From: Anaerolineaceae bacterium
GTDB lineage: Bacteria > Chloroflexota > Anaerolineae > Aggregatilineales > Phototrophicaceae
Length of the DNA stretch: 64,000 nt
Direction of reading: 5' to 3'
Assembly (NCBI GenBank): GCA_020634115.1
Contig: JACKCH010000016.1
Location: forward strand, 132,973 to 196,972
The notes beneath the pieces are model-generated. The model saw only the letters and a program-made list of their open reading frames with translations. It did no database searches and was not told where the DNA came from. The translations under genes and the position numbers were made by a program. Positions 45,075-53,164 of the stretch are shown one piece after another (position 1 is the first letter of the stretch; each line of letters opens with the position of its first letter).

Positions 45075-45602
45075 ATGTGTGAGAGTTTCATTTTTTTCGC
45101 CGGGTTATACTATGTATTCACCGGGCGTGTTCGTATCGGCCAACGGGTGGTCATCGGCAACCGGGCGCGGTTGGTCGGTGGGGCGCTGATACTCCCGTTA
45201 GTTGTTGATATTATTATGATTTTTGTCCTGAGCCTGAATCCCGAATTCTCCCAGGCTTTGCAAAACCTCGATATGGATGCGCTGAGTTCGGTGGCGACGG
45301 TAGAGGTGCTGCTGGTTTTCGCGGCGCTGATTGCCGCAGCGGTTCTGGTGTTGACCGCGCCGGAATCCGAGATCACCTCGACAAAGCGAAAGAGGATGCC
45401 GTATGATGCCTCAACCCCACAACCGGCGACTTTCCCCAGTGTTCTGACAGTAGACGAAGCCGCCCGCTATCTGCGGATTTCTGAGAGCGATGTGCTGCAA
45501 CTGATAGATGAGGGGCGCATTACGGCAGCGCGGATTGGCGGTGACTACCGTATTGCGCGGGTGGTGCTGGATGAACTATTGCAACCGGGCGATCTGTCTT
45601 AA
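45075..45602 (+). CDS. Membrane protein with excisionase-type HTH at its C-terminus
   Basis: 175 residues. Two membrane helices (ALILPLVVDIIMIFVLSL at about 37-54 and VEVLLVFAALIAAAVLVLTA at about 76-95) follow a short N-terminus, then a linker (SEITSTKRKRMPYDASTPQP). The final 60 residues are a helix-turn-helix of the excisionase/MerR-like (HTH_17) type: VLTVDEAARYLRISESDVLQLIDEGRITAARIGGDYRI. Two-helix membrane anchoring of an HTH domain is an unusual combination. Its stop overlaps the convergent TetR stop by 4 bases. Confidence 0.7.
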   Translation: MCESFIFFAGLYYVFTGRVRIGQRVVIGNRARLVGGALILPLVVDIIMIFVLSLNPEFSQALQNLDMDALSSVATVEVLLVFAALIAAAVLVLTAPESEITSTKRKRMPYDASTPQPATFPSVLTVDEAARYLRISESDVLQLIDEGRITAARIGGDYRIARVVLDELLQPGDLS

Positions 45603-46207
45603 CTGGCATCCGGCGTGATCCCCAGGCTCCACAACATACCTTGCGCGCTGGACTTATAATGGAGTTTTGCCATTTCTGTTGGGGAGTAGGGCATTCCGTT
45701 TTCCAACCACCAACTGAGCGTGCCAATCAGCGCCCCGGCTTCTCGGTAGGTGATAATATCCACCGGCACATTCGGCACATATTCCGTAGGATAACAGATT
45801 TCAATGTGGTGGCGGAACACGCCTGCTAGGTAGTCCTGAACGCGGATGATAAAGGCCGCTACGCCACGTCTGCCAAGCATTACCCGGTAGAAATCTGCGA
45901 ATTCGGCTACGTGCTGGAAAGCCACTAACTCCATCGGGTTGCCGTCCGTCATCAATCCCTCTGGCGTGATTTCTCCGATCCGGGCGTTCAGGTCGTCATA
46001 CACCTCTTCCAGGCTGGTGAGCAGCAATTCCTCTTTGTCTCTGTAATGTAGGTAAAAGGTAGGGCGGCTGACATTTGCCCGGTCTGTGATGTCCTGAATC
46101 GAGATCGTGTCATACCCCTTTTCAACGATCAATGCCATGAGTGCATCGCGCAGATATTGGCGGGTGCGTTGTTTGCGCCGGTCAATTTTTTCACTGGTTT
46201 CATTCAT
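45599..46207 (-). CDS. TetR-family transcriptional regulator
   Basis: 202 residues. N-terminal TetR HTH: RQYLRDALMALIVEKGYDTISIQDITDRANVSRPTFYLHYRDKEELLL (residues 16-63). The C-terminal ligand-binding domain (TYREAGALIGTLSWWLENGMPYSPTEMAK) is of the common TetR_C type. It is divergent from the cytochrome P450 gene over a 136-base region with a promoter and TTGTACAA, so it probably represses the P450, itself, or both. Ligand unknown. Confidence 0.85.
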   Translation of the reverse strand: MNETSEKIDRRKQRTRQYLRDALMALIVEKGYDTISIQDITDRANVSRPTFYLHYRDKEELLLTSLEEVYDDLNARIGEITPEGLMTDGNPMELVAFQHVAEFADFYRVMLGRRGVAAFIIRVQDYLAGVFRHHIEICYPTEYVPNVPVDIITYREAGALIGTLSWWLENGMPYSPTEMAKLHYKSSAQGMLWSLGITPDAS

Positions 46208-46252
46208 TGGTGAACGCCTGTCTATTATGCTACACGATGAGAAATCTGGTTG

Positions 46253-46293
46253 TTGACAGCATCCTCAGTTTGTTTATCCTGTATATTGTACAA
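46253..46293 (+). promoter_or_regulatory. Promoter and possible TetR operator for the P450
   Basis: TTGACA (46253-46258) and TATCCT (46275-46280) are 16 bases apart. Six bases further on is the 8-bp palindrome TTGTACAA (46286-46293), well placed for repression by the divergent TetR regulator. The operator is inferred. Confidence 0.5.
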
Positions 46294-46343
46294 CAAATCG
46301 TCAAATAAGCGACACTGTGTAAAATGTAGTAGGGGTAATATCT

Positions 46344-47729
46344 ATGTCTCAGCATCACTTTCCACCTGGCCCGCCACCGATCAAAGGTGCTATCGCCCAA
46401 CTGCGATTCTTATCTGACTTAACCAAGGATTTCATGGGCTTCCTGGTGAAAAACCATGAACTCTATGGGGACATTTTCCAATTCCAGATTGGCAATATGC
46501 GACAGTATGTCATCACCGACCCTGATCTGATTCACCAGGTGTTGGTGGCGCAGGCTGCTAAATTTCAGAAAGACTCGGACTATACCGACACCAAGCGCGG
46601 TCTCGCACGTTTCCTGGGGAACGGCTTGCTGACCAGCAACGGCGATTTCTGGAAGCGGCAGCGGCGACTGGTCGCGCCATCTTTGCACGCCCGCCGTATT
46701 GAAGCCTATGCCGATACGATGGTGAACTATGCCCTGGATACCGTGAATAGCTGGCAGGATCATGCCCGTCTGGATATCAGCGAGGAGATGCGGCGGTTGA
46801 CCATGCGGATTGTGGGCAAAACGTTGTTTAACGCTGATGTCGTGGATGACGTAGAAGATGTGGCTACCGCGATGGAGGTCATCCAGCACTATTTTGTTGA
46901 GGGCCGTGCCATGCTGCTGCCAACCTGGGTGCCAACCCCGGCGGAACGAAAGGCAAGACAGGCTCGCCGTGCGCTGGATGAAATCTCCTACCGGCTGATT
47001 CAGGATTGGAAGACGACTCGTGAAGATCGCGGCGACTTGCTCTCCATGCTGCTCATGGCCGAAGATGAAGACCGCAAACACATGACCGATGAACAGGCAC
47101 GGGATGAATTGGTGACGCTCTTCCTGGCCGGGCATGAAACCACTGCCAACGCGCTGAATTGGACATGGTATCTGCTGGCACAGAATCCCGAAGTCGAAGC
47201 CAAACTTCACGCCGAACTCGACACGGCGCTGGCGGGGCAACCGCCTACGCTGGCCGACCTCAAGCGACTGCCTTACACGGAAATGGTGGTGAAGGAATCG
47301 CTGCGGCTGTATCCCCCGGCCTTTGGGTTTAGCCGGGTGGCGATGGAAGATCTGGAAATCGGCGGTTATTTTGTACCAAAAGATACCGTCGTTGCCATCA
47401 CATCGTTCATTACCCACCACAGCCCGCAGTGGTGGGATGAACCGGAGGCCTTCCAGCCGGAGCGGTTCACCCCGGAAAACGAGGCCGCGCAACAGCGTTA
47501 CGCTTACGTGCCATTTGGCGGCGGGCCGCGGGTGTGCATCGGCAACAGCTTCGCCATGATGGAAGCCCAGCTTTTGCTGGCGACGATTGCCAGTCGTTAT
47601 CAACTACGTCTCCAATCGGGGCAGGTGGTTGAAATGCTGCCGCTCATCACGCTCAACCCCAAAGATGGCCTGCCGATGACCGTTCAGCAGCGTCAACCGG
47701 TGGCTGTGCCGGAGCTTGTTCTGGCGTAG
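46344..47729 (+). CDS. Cytochrome P450
   Basis: 461 residues with the full P450 set: the I-helix AGHETTANALNW, ExxR in ESLRLYPP, and the haem-binding FGGGPRVCIGNSFAMMEA with the axial Cys at about 398. It lacks a membrane anchor and is of the bacterial soluble type, similar in layout to unspecialised monooxygenases of the CYP102-like class without the reductase domain. No ferredoxin or reductase gene is adjacent. Divergent from a TetR regulator and followed by a bidirectional terminator. Substrate unknown. Confidence 0.92.
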   Translation: MSQHHFPPGPPPIKGAIAQLRFLSDLTKDFMGFLVKNHELYGDIFQFQIGNMRQYVITDPDLIHQVLVAQAAKFQKDSDYTDTKRGLARFLGNGLLTSNGDFWKRQRRLVAPSLHARRIEAYADTMVNYALDTVNSWQDHARLDISEEMRRLTMRIVGKTLFNADVVDDVEDVATAMEVIQHYFVEGRAMLLPTWVPTPAERKARQARRALDEISYRLIQDWKTTREDRGDLLSMLLMAEDEDRKHMTDEQARDELVTLFLAGHETTANALNWTWYLLAQNPEVEAKLHAELDTALAGQPPTLADLKRLPYTEMVVKESLRLYPPAFGFSRVAMEDLEIGGYFVPKDTVVAITSFITHHSPQWWDEPEAFQPERFTPENEAAQQRYAYVPFGGGPRVCIGNSFAMMEAQLLLATIASRYQLRLQSGQVVEMLPLITLNPKDGLPMTVQQRQPVAVPELVLA

Positions 47730-47752
47730 ATATGTGGTTTTGCAGCATAGAA

Positions 47753-47790
47753 AACTGCCGGGTGCATCAACGTACCCGGCAGTTGTTATA
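47753..47790. terminator. Bidirectional terminator between the P450 and the repeat protein
   Basis: AACTGCCGGGT (47753-47763) and ACCCGGCAGTT (47774-47784) pair perfectly around a 10-base loop. A TT-rich tail follows on the plus strand, and TTTT on the minus strand, so it serves both convergent genes. Confidence 0.8.
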
Positions 47791-47855
47791 TAGAGGGATG
47801 GATATAATATAGGTTGGAGGACACGGCCTGTTATCCCGCTCCCCCGGTGCCTTCA

Positions 47856-49583
47856 CTAGCGAATGGTGGGGTCGCTGATCCAAACATCCGGCGAGAACAG
47901 TGTTGCCCCTTCGATAATCAGGTTATCGGTATAGCCGTACCCGAATTCATAGACGTTAAGCCCGTTAAACTGCGACAGAACTGGTTTCGCCGCGTTCAGG
48001 TTGTTATCGAAGACCAGTGTCACCGGTTCACAGTCCGTCTGGCTGGTGGTTTTGCAGATTTCCAGCGTCACCTGGGCGGTATCGTTGGCCGTATTATCCA
48101 GCAGATACGTCACACGGATGTTGTTCCATGAAACCTGCTGCTTCTGGGCACTGACATCCGCCGGATTGACCGGTGCAGGCGGTGTATTGGCGTTCAAAAG
48201 CAGTTCAATCGCGCCGGAGCCAGTGGGGGTGGGTGTCGGGCCAGGGCCGTTGCACCAGGTCGCATCGCAAAATGTCAGCGGACGCACCCCTTCAATCGTC
48301 GGCAGGCTGCGGAACACATTCTCATCCATTGTTGTCCAGCGACGGTCAATGAACACCGCGAAATCCTGGCCGGAAACAAACATCATCGTGGAGTCGCCGT
48401 AGTTCCGATACCAGGCTTGGAACTCAATATCGTAGGGCATCACGCCCATGTACTGAGTCGCTGCCGGGTCGAGATAGCTGAAGGCCAGCCGGGATTTCGC
48501 CCGGTAGCGGCTTTCCTGTTCGCCGGCTGTTTCAGATACAGGCGGGTTTTCCACCAGTTGGTTTGCGGCCTGGCTCACCTGTTGACAGTAGGATGCGCCT
48601 TCCGGTATCCCTTCCCGTGAAAAACTGTAATTGAAAGCTGCCATCAAAACCAGGTCTTGCACGGTTGGGTCGCAGATCAGAATCGGGTCAAGCCCCTGCC
48701 AACCGCGCGGGCGTGGCACCTGTCCAACCGCATTTGCCAGTAGTTCCAGGTCATGGCGCAGGTTGCGGTAAGCGAAGTAGGCTGCGTTCGGGATGATGCC
48801 GATCCAGGTGTCCGGGCGCTGGTTCTGGCCGAGGAGGTCGTTTGCCAGCGTATCCAGGTCGAGGAAGATGTCGCTTGCCAGGGTGGGGGAATTGGGGTCA
48901 CGGTTGCCGCGCCAGCCCGCCGGGCGGGTGTTCAGGCCGAGTTTTTCATCCGCTAGGCGTTCCAGGTCGCCGCGCACCGCCAAAATGAGTCCCGGCGTTT
49001 CCTGTTCGACTTCCGGAGTACTGAGCGCGATTCGCAGCACCTGGTCTTCAGCTTCCTGGGAAACCAGCGAACAGTAATTGAAAGCGGTTTCCGGACTCTG
49101 GAAGTTGACATTATTCACGTCCGCTAGCAGCGTCACCAGATTTTGCAAAGACCGTGAACAGCGAAAACGTGGTGCTGACCCGTGCCATTCGTTACGCCGG
49201 TTGTCGAACCCCCAGAAGGCATCGGCAGTGAGTTCCAGATCATGGCGTACATTGCGAGCCACGATGACGGCGTTGCTGGTCGAAGGTGCGCCAATCCACC
49301 CGTCCTGGCGTTCATTGTTGAAAACCGCGTTTGCCAGTAGCTCGTTATCAAACCAAAGATCAGCCACGAATTTCGCCAGGTTACGACTGTCATCGTTGGA
49401 TGTCCACCCGTCCGGGCGTCCACCGCTGAAGACTTCATCCGCCAGCAATTCGAGGTCAGCGCGGACATTCCGTACAAAACTGTTAAAATCATCAATCTGT
49501 TGGGCGGGCGGCGCGGCCCACGCTATACCAGCCATCACGACCAGCGCCAAGCTCACTAGCAGGAAAAGTCGCTTGCGTCCCAT
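47856..49583 (-). CDS. Secreted protein with six RPxGW repeats
   Basis: 575 residues from the ATG at 49583. Signal peptide MGRKRLFLLVSLALVVMAGIAWAA. The first 300 residues carry six related units of 25-30 residues each: R-x-D-L-E-x-L-A-D/N, a loop, then RPxGW-x-G (for example DLELLADEVFSGGRPDGWTSN, DLELLANAVGQVPRPRGWQG). Between some units is a Cys-containing insert ending QVSQ or SLVSQ. A third part (about 350-460) may be a beta domain and the end (TYLLDNTANDTAQVTLEIC to WISDPTIR) another. A PTPTPTGSG linker separates them. I do not know this repeat from any named family. Confidence 0.6.
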   Translation of the reverse strand: MGRKRLFLLVSLALVVMAGIAWAAPPAQQIDDFNSFVRNVRADLELLADEVFSGGRPDGWTSNDDSRNLAKFVADLWFDNELLANAVFNNERQDGWIGAPSTSNAVIVARNVRHDLELTADAFWGFDNRRNEWHGSAPRFRCSRSLQNLVTLLADVNNVNFQSPETAFNYCSLVSQEAEDQVLRIALSTPEVEQETPGLILAVRGDLERLADEKLGLNTRPAGWRGNRDPNSPTLASDIFLDLDTLANDLLGQNQRPDTWIGIIPNAAYFAYRNLRHDLELLANAVGQVPRPRGWQGLDPILICDPTVQDLVLMAAFNYSFSREGIPEGASYCQQVSQAANQLVENPPVSETAGEQESRYRAKSRLAFSYLDPAATQYMGVMPYDIEFQAWYRNYGDSTMMFVSGQDFAVFIDRRWTTMDENVFRSLPTIEGVRPLTFCDATWCNGPGPTPTPTGSGAIELLLNANTPPAPVNPADVSAQKQQVSWNNIRVTYLLDNTANDTAQVTLEICKTTSQTDCEPVTLVFDNNLNAAKPVLSQFNGLNVYEFGYGYTDNLIIEGATLFSPDVWISDPTIR

Positions 49584-49761
49584 TGCCAAGACCCTTTATT
49601 GTGTGCATCATTATATTCACTGGTCATTATACAGGCTTGCGGGGGAAACCAAAAGCGAATGCCCACGACTTCAGTACCTCCGGTGTAGCCCGAAGGTACA
49701 TAGACGTACGAAAACGCACACGCTAAGATAGGGTCAACCGTAGCGCAGGCAGAAAAGAGAT

Positions 49762-50277
49762 ATGCTCATGCAGGTATGGGACGCGATTCGGGAAAAACGG
49801 GCGGTACGCCACTTTCAGGAGAAGCCGCTGCCGGACGAAGCCATGCACCGGATTCTGGACGCCGGGCGCCGTTCTCAAAGTTCCAAGAACAGCCAACCCT
49901 GGGACTTTATCGCTATTCGTGACCGAGAGACATTACAAAAACTGTCTACAATGGGGAATTTCCTGGGGCATGTGGCCGGGGCAGCGCTGTGTGTTGCCAT
50001 CGTCACGCCCGTGCCGGGGGAACGCTTCGCCTGGCATATGTTCGACACAGGGCAGGCCGCTTCTTATATGCAGTTGGCGGCGCTGGAAATCGGCGTCGGC
50101 TCGTGTCTGGGGACGGTTTACCAACCGGACGCAGCGCGTGAACTGCTCGGTTTCCCAGAAGATAAGCTCATCACGATTGTGATATCTTTTGGCTATCCAG
50201 CGGACGAGGCACGCCAGGGGTTAGGCAAAGCGGGGCGGCGCGATTTTGAAGATGTGATCCATTGGGATCGGTGGTAG
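49762..50277 (+). CDS. Nitroreductase-family protein
   Basis: 171 residues. REKRAVRHFQEKPLPDEAMHRILDAGRRSQSSKNSQPWDFIAI is the FMN-binding N-terminus with the SxxxQPW block. DTGQAASYMQLAALEIGVGSCLGTVY and LITIVISFGYPADEARQGLGKAGR complete the fold. It is an FMN-dependent NAD(P)H oxidoreductase of unknown substrate. It ends 26 bases before the dispersed repeat at 50303. Confidence 0.85.
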   Translation: MLMQVWDAIREKRAVRHFQEKPLPDEAMHRILDAGRRSQSSKNSQPWDFIAIRDRETLQKLSTMGNFLGHVAGAALCVAIVTPVPGERFAWHMFDTGQAASYMQLAALEIGVGSCLGTVYQPDAARELLGFPEDKLITIVISFGYPADEARQGLGKAGRRDFEDVIHWDRW

Positions 50278-50302
50278 AGAGTCGTCAGCCGCCAGCAAAA
50301 AA

Positions 50303-50378
50303 TAGCCAGATAGCTGGTTAGGCTAAAATGCTAAAGCGCTAACCAGCTTAGATGCTAGTCAGCAAGCGGCCAGCAGCT
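50303..50378. repeat. Dispersed intergenic repeat, copy 2
   Basis: TAGCCAGATAGCTGG at the left and CGGCCAGCAGCT at the right match the copy at 36941-37013, with the same AAATGCTAA in between. Both are in intergenic DNA and in the same orientation. Confidence 0.6.
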
Positions 50379-50439
50379 AAGGTGCATACCTTGTTATCGT
50401 ATCCTTCCAGATAAGACATCATGTAGAAAAGAGAGATCT

Positions 50440-51675
50440 ATGCTGAAGAAGTTCCTGATGATTCTGATGATTGGGTTATTTATCCCGGCGCTATCCGCCA
50501 GCGCACAGCAGCAAATTCCTGACCCGGTCAACGCTGCACTGAATGACTTGAGCAGTCGGGTAGGGCGCACACTGACCATAGGTGATTTGCAGAACTGGAC
50601 ATGGGCGCAATCGGTCTACCCGGATGCCAGTCTGGGCTGCCCGCAGCCGGGAATGAGCTATATTCAAGTGCAGACCGGCGGCTTTAAGTTCGTGCTGACC
50701 TATAACAATGTGCAGTATGATTACCGCGTTTCTAATGACCAACGCATCGTCATCCTGTGTAATTCGGATTCAGCCCCAGCCTCCAACCCTGCCGCCGTGT
50801 GTCCGCCGCCGGGCGACGCCGGTTACATCACACCTCGTTTGAGCGTTGGTATCCAGGGGCAGGTCGTCAATGTCGGCGATTCGATCCCCAATAATGTCCG
50901 TTCTATCCCCGGAACCAGCGGCACGTACCTAGGGGAAATCCCGCCCGGCGGGGTATTCGCAGTATTAGAAGGGCCGCAGTGCAGCCAGGTGGATAAACTG
51001 GTGTGGTGGCGCGTGGACTATAATGGCTTGGTCGGTTGGACAGTAGAAGGGAAGGTCGACAACGGTGAGAGCGATTACTGGCTTGAACCGGTAGACGCGA
51101 GGCTTATCCCGCCTGTCAGTATACCTATAGCTGCACTTTCACCAGCGAATGCCAGCCAGATACAAACGCTTTCCAATTTCGTGACTCCGCTGGGGATTAA
51201 CGTGTTTTCGCCAAATGGCAAGCTGTTGGCGAGTGGCGGCGTAGACGGCCAACTTACGCTCCTGAACACCGAAACCGGCGCGACGGTGATGAGTGTACTG
51301 GCGCATCCGGCCAGCGTGACCGGCCTGGCCTTCAGCCCAGATAGTAAATTGCTGGCAACCAGCAGCGCTGCTGGACAGGCACAATTATGGACGGTGAATC
51401 AAACCGGGGTGCAGGTGCTTTTCCCGCTTCAGGGGCATACTGGCAGCGTGGATACACTCGCGTTTTCGCCTGCTGGGGACCTATTAGCAACCGGCAGCGC
51501 AGATGGCCGGGTTATTCTGTGGAATGTGAACCTCGGCTTAGCAGCAGCCCAGTTGACCGGCCAGACCGGAGCTATCACCCGCCTGGCCTTCAGTGATGAC
51601 GGCAGCCTGCTGCTGGTGACCGACAGTGGTGGTACGACCCGGGTGTGGGGCATTCCCTCCGCTGGGACGGGTTAA
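50440..51675 (+). CDS. Secreted SH3-WD40 protein
   Basis: 411 residues. Signal peptide (MLKKFLMILMIGLFIPALSASAQ), then a domain of about 90 residues with two cysteines (LGCPQPG, VILCNS), an SH3-like region at about 120-215 (RLSVGIQGQVVNVGDSIPNNVRSIPG ... VDYNGLVGWTVEG) and four WD40 repeats at about 235-405 (INVFSPNGKLLASGGVDGQLTLLN, GLAFSPDSKLLATSSAAGQAQLW, TLAFSPAGDLLATGSADGRVILW, RLAFSDDGSLLLVTDSGGTTRVW). It probably acts in the envelope as a binding scaffold. Confidence 0.75.
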   Translation: MLKKFLMILMIGLFIPALSASAQQQIPDPVNAALNDLSSRVGRTLTIGDLQNWTWAQSVYPDASLGCPQPGMSYIQVQTGGFKFVLTYNNVQYDYRVSNDQRIVILCNSDSAPASNPAAVCPPPGDAGYITPRLSVGIQGQVVNVGDSIPNNVRSIPGTSGTYLGEIPPGGVFAVLEGPQCSQVDKLVWWRVDYNGLVGWTVEGKVDNGESDYWLEPVDARLIPPVSIPIAALSPANASQIQTLSNFVTPLGINVFSPNGKLLASGGVDGQLTLLNTETGATVMSVLAHPASVTGLAFSPDSKLLATSSAAGQAQLWTVNQTGVQVLFPLQGHTGSVDTLAFSPAGDLLATGSADGRVILWNVNLGLAAAQLTGQTGAITRLAFSDDGSLLLVTDSGGTTRVWGIPSAGTG

Positions 51676-51701
51676 AGCCTGTTATCATATGTTTCTAACG
51701 A

Positions 51702-51721
51702 GGGCGCACCGCCGTGCGCCC
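51702..51721. repeat. GGGCGCAC/GTGCGCCC hairpin
   Basis: Perfect 8-bp arms with loop CGCC, followed by CTACGAATT. No T-tract, so not a clear terminator. The right flank, GCGCCCCTACGA, recalls the flank of the 28-bp palindrome at 31717-31744. Confidence 0.45.
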
Positions 51722-51794
51722 CTACGAATTCTGGCTGTTTTGTCGGAATTCTTTCAAGACTTCACTTAAGACGCTGAGTAGAGAGATCGTCGGA

Positions 51795-52592
51795 TCAGGC
51801 GCTCTCCGCTGGCTTGTTTTGATACCAGATGCACGGGTACGCGGTGGTAATCTGGATAAAGCCGAGCTTTTCCAGAATCGGGCGACTCATCGGCCCGGCA
51901 TCCACCGTGAGAAAACGGTAGCCGCGTCCCAGCGCCGCTTGCAACCGGACGGCCAACAGTGCCGTATACAGTCCGCGCCCGCGATATTCGGCCAGCGTCG
52001 AACCGCCCCACAGTCCGACAAAGTCGTTGTTCGGCAAGAAGCTCATCCAGGCTGCGCTCACTGGGGTGTTACCTATATAGGCCGCGAACACCGTCAGATA
52101 GTCGGGATTGTCCCGCAAGTCAGTCGCTAACCGCGTAAACAAACCAGTGAAATCATCGTCCCATACGGTTTCCAGCACTTTGCGTACTGCATCGAGTTCA
52201 TCCGGGTTGGTGATCTGGCGTACATCTGCCTGGACAGGTTGACGCAGCGCATCCGGCGCGTGCTGGGTGTCCAGCACCATAATTGCTTCGGCCTCGCCAA
52301 CCTCAAATCCATATCGGGCGAGGCGGTCTTTCAGGTCGGTGGGCTGGTCATGGGTGAACACTTTCCACTCGAAGTTATGTCCCAGGTCACGGAAGAAGCG
52401 AATTTCCCCCTCAATTACCGTGTCGGCGTTGGCCTCTGCCATTTGGGAGTAAAATACACCGGTGATTTCGCCAGCACTGACCACGTCAATAGTGCGAACA
52501 GTGTAGGGTGTGGTTTCGCAGCGGGTATGGGGATACACCACGTCACGGCGCTGCTGTTGGTCATACAGCGCCAGGATTTCAGCCTGATCCAT
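51795..52592 (-). CDS. GNAT-family acetyltransferase
   Basis: 265 residues from the ATG at 52592 (a TTG at 52598 is also in frame). The C-terminal GNAT domain shows VWDDDFTGLFTRLA, LWGGSTLAEYRGRGLYTALLAVRLQAALGRGYRFLTVDAGPMSRPILEKLGF, with acetyl-CoA loop EYRGRGLY. The N-terminal half is a second, degenerate domain (AEANADTVIEGEIRFFRDLGHNFEWKVF). It lies downstream of the FHA and GNAT genes on the same strand. Substrate unknown. Confidence 0.78.
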   Translation of the reverse strand: MDQAEILALYDQQQRRDVVYPHTRCETTPYTVRTIDVVSAGEITGVFYSQMAEANADTVIEGEIRFFRDLGHNFEWKVFTHDQPTDLKDRLARYGFEVGEAEAIMVLDTQHAPDALRQPVQADVRQITNPDELDAVRKVLETVWDDDFTGLFTRLATDLRDNPDYLTVFAAYIGNTPVSAAWMSFLPNNDFVGLWGGSTLAEYRGRGLYTALLAVRLQAALGRGYRFLTVDAGPMSRPILEKLGFIQITTAYPCIWYQNKPAESA

Positions 52593-52672
52593 TGGCAAGG
52601 CTCTCTTTGAATAAGGTCAATAAGATTTTATTATTTTAGCAGAGGATATGGGGCAGGCGCACCACACCATCG

Positions 52673-53164
52673 TTATCCATTGATGGTGAGGCGAAGGTAT
52701 TGGACGCTTTCGATGCCATTGAGCAGGTGAACAACGTGGCTGTCCGTGAAGCCTAAGCGGTGGTAAAGCGCCAATGCGCGCGGGTTATCCAGCGCCGCCC
52801 CGATTTCGAGGGTGGTCGCGCCGATGCGCCGCGCTTCCTGGGCGATATGCTGGATGAGGGCGGTGCCGCGTCCCTGCCCTCGGTAGGTTTCGGCCACAAT
52901 CAGATCGCTGATTTCCGCACAGGTCGGCCAGAGGGTGAATTGGCCGAAGCCGATTGGGTTTTCATCTTCAGAGAGCAGCACGAAACCCGCGCCGCGTCCT
53001 GCACCGAAATATTGATTGGCGCGTGATAGCAGTTGATACACCGGTCCGAAAGAGCGTTCCGGCCAGCAGGTCTGGTGCAGGGCATCCGCATCCGTCAGCC
53101 GGGCGCGTCGCAGTCGGATCGCTGGATTAGGTGGGTGCAGCGCCAGGGGCAACCCGGTGAACAT
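52673..53164 (-). CDS. GNAT-family acetyltransferase
   Basis: 163 residues. ISDLIVAETYRGQGRGTALIQHIAQEARRIGATTLEIGAALDNPRALALYHRLGF is a complete GNAT core with acetyl-CoA loop YRGQGRGTA. The ATG overlaps the FHA stop by one base (TAATG), so the two are translationally coupled. The target may lie in the FHA-linked pathway, which is inference. Confidence 0.82.
   Translation of the reverse strand: MFTGLPLALHPPNPAIRLRRARLTDADALHQTCWPERSFGPVYQLLSRANQYFGAGRGAGFVLLSEDENPIGFGQFTLWPTCAEISDLIVAETYRGQGRGTALIQHIAQEARRIGATTLEIGAALDNPRALALYHRLGFTDSHVVHLLNGIESVQYLRLTING

Noticed and set aside
46419..47603. A 394-residue reading frame on the minus strand opposite the cytochrome P450
   Set aside because: The plus strand encodes an unmistakable P450; the antisense frame has no domain signature and is a codon-bias shadow.
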